Shown piece by piece: positions 25,201-37,200 of a DNA stretch of 64,000 bases. The notes below the pieces were generated by a model that was not told the DNA's origin, did not search any database, and saw only the letters and a program-made list of their open reading frames with translations. Position 1 is the stretch's first letter; each line of letters opens with the position of its first letter. Location: contig OX328103.1 of the NCBI GenBank assembly GCA_946811185.2, forward strand, positions 3,848,132 through 3,912,131, given 5' to 3'. The position numbers and the translations under genes are program-made. The stretch comes from Hippopus hippopus. Lineage: Eukaryota; Mollusca; Bivalvia; Cardiida; Cardiidae.

Positions 25201-28200
25201 TTGAGCCAGGCTCAATTTGTCATCAAAAATTTTGTTTTAACGACTGATTGAAACAATCATTAAATCAATTTCATCCTGAAGAAGTTTGCCTCAGATGACT
25301 TCATGAACATCCTTGTAAAATAGGGACCTTGCGCATGAATCGGGATTAGATACATTGAGATGTGTGAAATTATTTTGGCAAAATTCCTTTTTTTCTCCTT
25401 TTTCCAGTTTTTTTTAACCCTGTACCACACATTTCCAATTTTCAACAACCCTGGGAAAGAACCTTTTGAAAAGATGGGGAAAAAGAAGAAAATGCTGGTA
25501 ACCAGCATTTTCTCCTTTTCCCCAATGTTCTCTACCCTTCCCAAAACAAATTCTTATGTTTGAGTCACATTTATTTTGTTGTCTGCAAAATTGCTTTCAA
25601 TTTGGACAAGTAAAAGATTTTGTAGTTTGGTAAAGAGTTAAAAGGAAGTCTACTGCTAGACAAAAAAACTCATCTGCAGGTGACAAATGAAAAATGATAA
25701 TGAAAGAAAGTGTTGTCTTTTTTTATTGTTTCTTTTTAATTTTTTTTTTCAGCATATTTTCCTGTCACTATCTTACCAAAAGCAGCCCGCTCAATTCGCA
25801 TTATGGAGAAATCTCTATCATCTAATTACCTTGCTGTACGTAACATATTTGGGACGTATTTCTTAAATGGACATCAGAGGGTGGCATGGCCAGGTACTTA
25901 CAAACTTGGAGGTGCCAAGTTCAAGTACAGTCGACCATACAATGAGCCAGAAACCTTAGAGGCAGACGGACCCCTGGAGGAAGAGCTTGTGTTGGAGGTA
26001 CGATGTAGATTTTTTTTTCATACAAATAGTTGTAAATTAGATCCATGCATGCAATTACCCATTTTTAGCTTGGGTGGTTTTGAAGAAAATGTCGGCATTA
26101 TCAAAGCCTTGGTGTGGTCTGCTCCATCATCTTGTATGTCATGCAAAAACTTTGACATTTTCGCACAGTTGTTAATATAAAAATGGAACCCATAGAAGAG
26201 GGGCAGGTAACTATCAAACTATTTCTGATTCAGTTTTGCCCTTTCTTTGACTTGCAACTTTCAAGGAAAGTCAAGCACTTGTAGCTGAATGTTGGCACCC
26301 ACATGCAGTGCTCTTGGTAAACCTTAACCCTCTCCCAAACAAACCCGTGTTTTCACGTGTCTGCAGTACAAGTCTTTCGAAAACACTGTGGGAAAAGGAG
26401 AAATTGCTCGTAATGAGCAATTTCTCCTTTTCCCACAATGTTTTCTACCTGATTAGACAACTTTCTGCCACTTTTATCAAATTTAACGTTGTCGTCTGCA
26501 AACTCTTTCAGTTTGGAAGAGTCTAAAATTTGTCGTTTGGGAAAGGGTTACCCTGCAGAATAAATAGAATCATCATTTCCAGCTAATAGTGTAATATGGC
26601 GACACATTGCAATTTCAAAGTGTTTGTTGCTGGAAAAAAATCACTGCATGGGACAGTGTAGATCCATGATCAGACTGCATGTTCTGTGCAGTCTGATCTT
26701 GATCTACACTGTCCGCAAAAGTTATGATTGCTTAAGATGAGTTGTGCTTGATAGCTAAGCAATCCTATCTTTTAATGATCCGTAGTAAAAAAGGTTTTTT
26801 AAAACAAAGGTAAAAGGCAAAAATGCTGGCAACCATTTCTCACTATGTTTTCTACCCTTTCCAAGATAGATTCCATTATTTGATTCTTATGTGCCCCCTG
26901 CAAATACTTAAAATATGGATATATCTACAGGTTTATTGTTTACTTCCAGATATTGGTCCAAGACCGTAACCCAGGTATACAGTATGAATACACACTCCCT
27001 AAAACTGAGATCGCAGACATGTCTACCCAGAAACCTGATAACTTCTCATGGAGTTTGTCTGTATCCTCATGCTCTGAGAAATGTGCGGGTGGCATCAAGT
27101 CTGTAACGGCCATCTGTCATAAAAACTTTGAGGAGGAGGTGGATCCTAAATTCTGTAACGATCTGGAAAAACCCGAGACTGGGGAATTCCCTTGCAATGA
27201 GCAGGCATGCCCACCAAGGTGAGTTATGCACATGGAACACTAATTATTCTTAATCCTCTTATTAAAAATAATTCATAGTCAGTATATTGAAATGTTGAGG
27301 GATGAATTAAAACCAATTTTTTTCATTCCTATGTTGAACATCTTTTTATTACATGAGAGACATGGAGCAACGAATTAACTATACAGGAAAAATCATTATA
27401 TCTTTACTCTCATGCCTGCAATGTATTTGCAAGGGACCAGTTTCTATAAGTTAATCATGTCTGAAATTTTTAATCGTTTAACCAAATGAGTTTGTTTTGA
27501 AGGCCCAAAGGAAGACAGCTTTTAAAGTTATTTTTGTAAAGGAGAAAAGGCTGGTAAGACTAATGCTATTATTAAAGCCCTATGTAACTTGTGTCTAAAA
27601 ATGCTTTCAGTATGGAAGGTCTAGAATTTTCACATTAGGTAAAAAGTTAACCCTTTACCAAAAAATCCCAAGTCTTAATGGCCCTAAAGAAGAGGACTTT
27701 TGAAAACAACATTTTTTTCTCCTTTTCCCACAATGTTTTTTACCCCTCTGAACACAAATTTCCATTTTGAGTTTCATTCAATTTGTTGTCTGCAAATGCT
27801 TTCAATTTGGAGCATTGTATGTAATGAATAACTATAATTATTAATGTTATTCTTTATACTTTTTACAACACAGATGGGTTGCAGAAAATTGGAGTTCCTG
27901 TTCAAGTTCTTGTGGCGGAGGTCGTCAGAAGCGTCGTGTACGGTGTCGACAGAAAGTATCCAAATCGAGGGATAAAAAGCTCCGACGTAAAATGTGTAAA
28001 CATTTGCCACAACCTCTCAAAAAACAGCCATGCAATGAACAGGAGTGTCCTCCAGAATGGCATATGAAAAAATGGTCATCTGTAAGTATACAAATTGAGT
28101 ATGTCATTTAGGATGAGAGATTTTACTTTCTGTGATTTTCTGATGAGAACTTGACAAGAAGCGCAGACATGAAATGTGTAACTAATTCACATTTAAGGAA

Positions 28201-31200
28201 TGAAGAGAACTTTTTTTGTTTTCATGGAGGTATGAAAAAGCGGTTTCATACAAAAGTGTGATTAGGTTTTATTTTTCATACCTCCATGAAAACAAAAAAA
28301 AGTTCTCTTCAATCCTTATAATTCAATATCACAGACAACAAATATGCACTTAAATAATACAAATTGCTTTTTTTTTTTTTTTGTAAATCTAACATTGCGT
28401 ATTTATTTAACTCTTTACCACACGACAAAAAATTAGACTGGTCCAAATTGAAAGGATTTGCAGACGACAAATTAAATGTAACTGAAAAGATGATTTTTGT
28501 TTTGGATGGGGAAGAAAACATTGTGGGAAAAAGAGAAAATGCTGGTTACCAGCATTTTCTCCTTTTCCCACAATGTTTTCAAAAGCCTTCTCCTACTGGG
28601 GCGTCAAAACTCGGGATTGTGTGGTAATGGGTTAATGCCCATTTCATTCATATTTCATAGCGCGGCAAAACTGCTCGTTTGTGACGTAAAGATGACATAA
28701 TTCATGACGTCATTATAGTACTGAACATTTGCAGATTAAGCAGATTTATTATTAGAAGTTCAATACTCTAGAAGTAAGTTGAAAATAAGATTGTTAGAAC
28801 CCAGCAAGGTGACGAAGTTTTAAGCGCTCTTTAAATTTACTGTTGGCTATTTTTTCAATATTCTGAGAAAATAAAAGTAGCTAGCAATTTGAAATTCGAA
28901 CTGGATATAAAATTATATAAAAAAAACATTATGAAATCTCGTAGATCTATATAGAGTCTAAATGTTTGTTTACGTTGGTTTAACTGCAAAAGTAGTTCCG
29001 GCACTGCTTAATTTTTTTTTTTTCATGGAGCTATGAAAAAAATTTTTTGGCCAATCAGAACTCATCAATATTCATGAAAACAACTAATATTGAATTATTA
29101 AATCTTAAGTTCAAAGTCTTTATGAAATGAAAAAAAATTTGGACTTGTCCTGACAACAAATTAACTCTTTACCAAACGACAAAATTTTAGACTTGACCAA
29201 ATTGAAAGCATTTGCAGACGACAATAAACGTAACTCAAAAATTGAAATTTGTTTCCATTAGGGTAGAAAACATAGTGGGAAAGGGAGAAAATGCTGGTTA
29301 CCTTTCAAAAGGCGTCTATCTCAGGGTCATAAAAACCAGGGATTGTTTGGTAAAGGGTTAACCCTTTACCACATGACCAATTTTAGACCAGTCCGAATTG
29401 AAAGCATTTGCAGAGGACAGTTTCAATGTGGATCATATGAAATGATTTTTCTTTGATAGGGTAGAAAACATTGTGGGAAAAGGAGAAAATGCTGGTTAGC
29501 AGCATTTTCTCCTTTTCCCACAATGTTTTCAAAAGCCTTCTCTATCAGGGGTGTCAAAAGGCGTCATTGTGTGGTAAAGGGTTAAGTGATGTTAATATGG
29601 TGGAATTGGCCTTTTTTTCTTTCCCACAACGTATTCATAAGCCCTCTTCTTCAGGGCTATTCCTATGTGGCTAAGTGTTAAAGTGTAGGATTTGTTACCA
29701 GGGTTTTTTTTTTTTTGTGGAAGTGTCGTTGGGCAAAACACTTGAGAGCCCAAGCATAGCACAGGTGAAACTCAGGGCATACATGAATATGTGAGCTGTA
29801 GAGAAATAGAGAAATCCCATCATGTAAGGAATACTGAATTTCTCAGTATGGATCACTTTAAGATTTTGTTGAAAGAGTCTTTACACACAAATTATTGTAA
29901 TATTAGAGTTAAATATCAAGCTTTTGTGTAGATCTGAGATCAGATATTTTTTTTTTTTTACTCTATGCATCATGAATCTGGTTTGGTAATTGGAAAAATC
30001 ATGGTTATTGTTGTAGTGCTCTGTCACATGTGGGAAAGGAGAGCAAACAAGAAAGGTGCGATGTCGCAGCAAGAAGAAGGTGCTACCAGACAGTATGTGT
30101 CCCAGTCCGAAACCAGTCGATGTTCAGACATGTGAAAAGAGAGATTGTCCCCAATTTAAACAGTTGACCTTGAAATCCAGTCCCTGTCCCAGGGCCCAGT
30201 GTGGACAGAGGTTTGAAACATATCTGTTAACTCTTTATCACACAGTAAAATTGCATGAGCCTCAAAATCTGAGAAGAGAGATGCTTAGAAACATTGTATG
30301 GAAAAAGTAGAAAATGCAGGTCACCAGCATTTTCTCCTTTTCCAACAGTGTTTTCTATACTCTTGAGGACAAAAATCATCATTCAAGCCTGTTATTTTGT
30401 ATCTGTAAAATGGTTTCAATTTAGACCAGTCTGATACTGTGTTGTTTGATAAAGAGTTAAATGTTTACCACACGATTCCAAGCTTTAACAACCCTGAGAA
30501 TGAAGCCTTTTGGTCACAAGCATTTTTTTTTCTTTTCCAACAATGTTTTCTACCCATTTTAAAGACAACTCTTGCTATTTCAGTCACTTTTGAATTGTTG
30601 TTGAGTCATATCACAGTGACAGCTGGCTTATTAACGTATGTCCTGATTTTACCAGTTCTAGGCTAGGGCATGAAGCGTCTTGTCAGAGGACACTCCCACG
30701 AAAAAACCAGTGCTTCCAGTGAGGCTTCAACCTTGGTCTCCAGGTTATGAGTCATACACTTTACCACTGAGCCAGGCAGGACCACAATTTGTTATTTTGA
30801 CACATTGTTTTCAAAAGCAGTCTATAAGAGAATGCAAAAAAACTTGTTAGAAGAGTGACAGTTTAGTAATTAGAAATTACCCATCCATTCCAGATGGGCA
30901 TCAGGAAATTTCTCACAATGCTCAAAAGTATGTGGTGGAGGACATCAAAAGCGTAAAATCTGGTGTGAGAATAGCTCAGGAAAGAAAATCAAAAATAAAC
31001 TGTGTAAAAACATTCAGAAACCAATCAGACGACAACAGTGTAATCTACAGGACTGCAATGCAGCATGGCATTCTGGGAAGTGGTCTGAGGTATGATAAGC
31101 TTTTTTCCAGCACATGATTTTGTAAATATGTTTTCATTTTTTGATTGGCTATTTGCAAAAAAAGAAGAGTTCCAGATAAGGGAAGTGATTTTGATTTTAA

Positions 31201-34200
31201 GATTAAAAATATTGATTATTCTCCACCAAACCCTATGTTATGGGTACTCATTAGAATCGTCTCGTCAAGACAATTCTTATGAGTACCCACAACATAGGGT
31301 TTGAAAGAGAAATAATGGATTTAGAATACCATCACTCCCCCTTATCCGAAGCTCTGGTTGGAGGTATTGTCATAGCCCTGTTGTTGTTGCCTTTGGGCAA
31401 AAACTTTAACATTTTATCCTGTCTCTGTCTTTACTATTTGCTGAACATATCAAACATGGACTGGATGTTAACTGCAAAAAGGGGAACCCATACAACAGGG
31501 ATAGGTATCAGAATATTTTTGACACAGTTTTACCCCTTTTTAGCTTAGAATTGTCATTGAAAATCGATCTAATTCTAAAAGCAACTGGCACCTGCATGGC
31601 ACCTTTATGGGTTCTCTTGTTCTTTAATATGGTAATGAGTGGTACAACAGGGTTTTCCCTTGGCAACAAAAATTGGGGGTCATTGTGACCCCCTAGTCAA
31701 AAATAATGGGGGTCATTTTGGAATTTGTGGGGGTCACAACAAAACGTAATTAGCTTAGACAAAAGCTACTATTTGTGAAACTATGTGTGTTTTTGTGTTT
31801 TCTATTCACAGTAAATCTTTGTATACCTTATATATGTATTATTAAATGGTGATAGATATATAATAACACCAGAGATTCTCTAAATAGAGGGAGCTTACAG
31901 CCTAAATGGCACCTTTTTCATAAAGAGTATCTGGAGTATGCTTTATTTATGCCTGTTCTTAAGCAAGTATGCCCTAGCTGCACACAACCTGTCATATCTC
32001 TGAGTAATAGTGTCTATTAATCTTCCATGGGTATCATCATGACCACTACTGCAGTGTTTTGATGCATAGGCACTTGGTTTCCATGACTTTGGCTAAGTTT
32101 AACAACTTACATGTACCTATTTCTGCATATCATAAATACTAGTATTTATGATATAAAGAAATTAATGTAAATTGTGAAACTTTTAAGTCATGGAAACCAA
32201 GTGCCTATGTTTTGATGGTGCACTAGGGTTTGAATTTCGAAGTTTGTGCAGCCTCTCTCTGTGGTAAAGGGTTATTTTATTTTGTTTTTATCACAGAAAA
32301 TCGACCATTTAATTGGTGAAAATAGCTTGTTGTCGGCCGGATTGGGAAGTCTCGATTGTTTTTCTTGATAGAGAATATCCATTTTGGCCGAAAATAAACT
32401 ATTTTCAGCAATTAGGCGGCCGATTCCTGTGTTTCGACACACGGTCGCAATCATGCCGCTGTTATCAACGAAGAACGAAGTGTATCTCTTTGGCTAATTT
32501 ACAGTAAACCCTCGAGACCTTGAAATATGTTTCTGAGTGCTCTTACCATGCATCTGATCTTCGTTTAAGGGCTCTTCTTCCCTGCAGACAGCAGGAATGA
32601 CGTCGATTTTGACAGAACCATAATGTTTTCATTAGAGATCGACTGGTTTAGTTTAGACCCGTTGAAAGACCAACGGTATTCTAGTAAAATTGATACACAG
32701 TCCACTGTTTCGTCCCATTTTCTCTTCGTACTCCAGCTTTTTCATCTACTCCCGATGTAACTGTGTCGGTAGCATATACGATCGTTAGTTACTCTTATCG
32801 TATTTGTGCGTCAAAAATGACGCATTATTGAAAAAATTGCGGGTCATTTTCCTTAAAAATGCGTCAAAACGCACAAAATCGTGCGTCAAGGAAAACCCTG
32901 GTACAATTTTTCCATACAATGATAAAACTAACTGAGAGTTGGATACAATGTATCTTTCAGTATGTCCACATCTTTACAGACAACTTAATCCTTTAACCTT
33001 TCCAAACATTTTTTGCTGTAGAATCATTAAATTACCAATTCTACAGTGGTTTTTGTCAGGCAGTCAGACAGTTTCAGTGATTTAACTCTTTCCCAAATGA
33101 CAAAATTTTAGACTTGTACAAAATCAAAGCATTTGCAGACGACAAAATAAATGTGACTCAGATGATGATTTCTTTCTTTTATAGGGCTGAAAACATTGTG
33201 GAAAAAGGAGAAAATGCTGCTTACCAGCATTTTCTCCTTGTCCCAAAATGTTTTCAAAAGCCAAAAGCCGTCTCCCTTACGGTCGTTAAAAGTCGGAATT
33301 GTGTGGGAAGGGGTTAAACATTCCTTCCTATGCTCCCTTATAGGCTCTAGATTTGCAAGACAGTTTTCAAAAATTCTGATTAAAAGTGTTGGAGAATTTT
33401 CAACTTTTTAACTTGGACACTTTTTGTGCATAATGTACTGTATGTTTTTGTGAAGTTTGCCCCTATGCCTGTATTTTGCAGTGTTCAGTATCATGTGGGA
33501 AAGGTACACAGACGAGACAGGTTACCTGTAGAATCAAATCTGCCTCAGGTCACAAGTTGCTGTCAAAAGACCTTTGTGGAACCCCAGTGCCAGATACTGT
33601 TAGGTCATGTGACAGAGGGTCATGTGACTCAAAGGAACAATATGATTGGCTTTTATCACCTTGGGGACCAGTAAGTATCATACAAAAGCTATTTTTTGTC
33701 AATAAATATCTATGTGCCACCCTGATTAAGCATGCTGTCAGGTAGATTTTCCTAGTTAGACATAATGATACATGAGAATATGTAAAAAAAGAAATTAGTT
33801 GAAGAAAATAGTTGAAGACAAACTGTAGAGATAGTCCAAATTGTTAACACTTCTGTAATATTCTTGTCAAAAATAATCAGTGGCATTAATTACTACATGA
33901 ACTTTTTACTGGCTTATAAAAACAGCTTTTTACCATGGTAACTTAAGATAAAACCAAAAAAGAAAACTAAAAAAAAATTTAAAGCAAGCTTGTGCACAAT
34001 GATGTCTGTCTATTGATGCTTTCTTAGGAGCATTCCAAAGGACACAAAAAATAATGCTTTTTAATCACTGTTTCTCTCTAGTTTTCCAGAGCAAAAATGT
34101 TAACAATAGAGATTTAATAGTTTACAGTACTTGTCCTGAAAACTTAATCATGTTTCATTATTGTTTTCCTGTGTTGTGTGGAGTAAGGGTTTTCCTATTC

Positions 34201-37200
34201 GTTAGAGATTGGCTAGAAAATTGTGAAAATGTGCAATTTTATTTTGATCAACAATTGAAAATATTAACCCATTACCACACAATCCCTACTTTTGACGCCC
34301 CTGAGAAAGAAGCCTTTGGAAAACATTGTGGGAAAAGGAGAAAATGCTGGTAACCAGCATTTTCTCCTTTTCCCACAGTGTTTTCTACTCTTCCCAAACC
34401 AAATTTTAATTTTTCAGTCACCTTTATTTTGTCGTCTGCAAATGCTTTCAATTTGGACCAGTCTAAAATTTTCTCGTGTGGTAAAGAGTTAAGCCTTTGA
34501 CTGTGCATACTTTATGAATTATGAAATATGCACTCCATTATTCTTCATGAAACATTTAAATAATTGAAATTAGGTTTTGCTGCCCTATAAAGTTTTCATG
34601 ATTGTCATGTCCTCTTCATCTCAAGTACATGTACTTACCTTGTTGCTTCCTGATACATATCTGTGGTAAAAAAACATACTCTAACATGACACGTGAATTC
34701 GGCTCTATAAACAGTGCAACGAAAGCATGGTAAAATCTATGTTATTCTATGTAGAGTGACGTCATTCTACATAGAGTGACGTCATTTTGCATAAAGTAAG
34801 TAAGTAAGTTATTCAATTGAATATAATCTGTATCCACGTTTTTACTCGTAGAATGAACTTGTTTTCCTTTGATTAAGAGTTGGTCATGTTAGAATCGAAA
34901 TAATCTTCTTTCTATTGTGGTTTATCGTTCAATAAACGACGTTGTGAGTTACGAGGCGCAATAAATAAACCACTTGGGCTATGGCCCTCGTGGATTATTT
35001 ATTGTGCCTCATAACTCACAACTGTGGTTTATTGAACGATAAATGACGATAGAAAGAAGATTATTTCTTAAGTCTATCAGTAGGTACAAAGACTTAACTC
35101 TTTACCAAATGACAAAATTTTAGACATGTCCACATTGAAAGCACTTTCAGACTACAAGAGAAATGTGACTCAAAAATTGACATTTTCTTTGAAAAAGGTA
35201 GGAAGCATGGTGGGATAAAGGTCTGAAATTTTATTGTTTGGTAAACAGTTAACTCTTTACCAAACGACAAAATTTTAGCCTTGTCCAAAATGAGAGCATT
35301 TGCAGACAACAAAATAAATGTAACTGAAAAATCGAAATTTGTTTTGGGAAGGGTAGAAAACATTGTGGGAAAAGGAGAAAATGCTGGTTACCAGCATTTT
35401 TTCCTTTTCCCACAATGTTTTCAGTAGGCTTCTTTCTCAGGGTCGTTAAAAGTCGGGATTATGTGGTAAAGGGTTAAAGGGCTCATTCTCTGCAACAAAA
35501 AGTATCCTAATAACTGGTCTTCTGCTTATTAATTTAACCTCTCACAGATAACTTACAGAAAACTCACCTGGACCTAACAATGTGAACTTCACAAAATATT
35601 TACCTAACAAATTAGGATACTTGTATTCAAATTCAATAGGGGAAATGTCATTGCTGTCAGTAGAAAATAGAAATAAATACAAATTGTATAGTACATTTAT
35701 TTATAAAGACTGTTTTCAAAGAGGTATTTTCATAGCCCTGTTGTCACATGTGTTGTCATCATGGTCATGAAAAAACTTTGACATTTTATAATATCTGTCA
35801 TTACTTAAGATATTTACTTCAAACTCGGGCTAGTTGTTAACTATCTGAAGGGGAACCCATACAACAATGGCAGGTAACCATTGAAATATTTTTGACACAG
35901 TTATGCTTTTTGGACTTAGATTGTTCACCGAAAATCAATCTTTTTTGGAAAAGCCACAATATCCAAGCGTTGGCATCTGGATGTAGTGCTCTTGTTTTAC
36001 ATGCTATGAGCTGTATTAGGTGATTTTTTAAGGACAGTGTAGATTGAAATTTTGCACTGAAATTGTTTTGAGGAAAGAGAACAATTGCTGTTGCTTTGCT
36101 ATATGGTATTCAAGAAATGTAAATTATCAAGGTTTAGCCCTTGTCATTAGATAAAGCCATATTCTCAGAACAAGAAAATGTAAGAGCTTATATGCTATGT
36201 AGGTGAAATATACACCTGGAAATAGTTAGGAGTAGATCTACTGCCTGTGGCTTATAAGCTAGTTAGAGATCAGAATATTCAAGTTTTATAAAGTGGGTAG
36301 TTTAATGTGTGTTTGGTGTTAGCCTGGCATTCAGGCCCTGCATTTAAGTGATTCTAATGAACAAGGTACACAACTATAGTAAACGCACAGAAATATATGT
36401 TGTTACTTGCCCTTCATCTGAAATACACGTTAAATCAGACATTCAGAACATTTAGAACACAGAGTATTTGTTTTACAGTTTTTACTTGAAGATTTTTTTT
36501 AATGAAAATGCTCCATTTAATGGACTGATACCAGTCTAGTTTGGTGTCCCAGATTAATTAAGTGCAAAAACTAGAAGATGCAATCATTAATTTTATCACT
36601 TAAACCATTACCAAACATTCCTATTAGGAAACACTGTGGCAAAAGGAGAAAATGCTGGTAACCAGCATTTTCTCCTTATCCTGCAATGTTTTCTAAGTTT
36701 TCCTGTCTTTACTGGACATAAAAATTTCAGAGTTGTATGAATCAAACCATTCGCAGATGACAATGAATTGTTACTCAAATGATTTGGATCATTCTTTGAA
36801 GGCTGTAAAATGTTTTGGAAAAAGTAGAAAATTGCTTACCTTTTCCCACAATATTTTCAAAAGCTATGTTTTAAACGGTTATTACAACTTGGGATTATGT
36901 GGTAAAGGGTTATGTAAAACATGGGATTGTTCTGTTAAGGGTTGACTTCCTCACAGTAGCTGACTTTCGACAGGTTGTTGTTGCAGGAGCATACCGATCA
37001 ATTGCGTCTTTTTCCACAATTTTTTATTACCATCCCAAAATGTTCCTTTCTTTGTGGGTCAAAATTCCTTCCATTTTGTGTCTTGCTTTCCTAGATGGTT
37101 AGTCTAAATATAACCTGGATGGTGGTAAAATATATGTACATGCACTGATGTATTTAAAGTAAGCATCCTTTGAAGACAGTGTTACAAATAGAAAACCACT

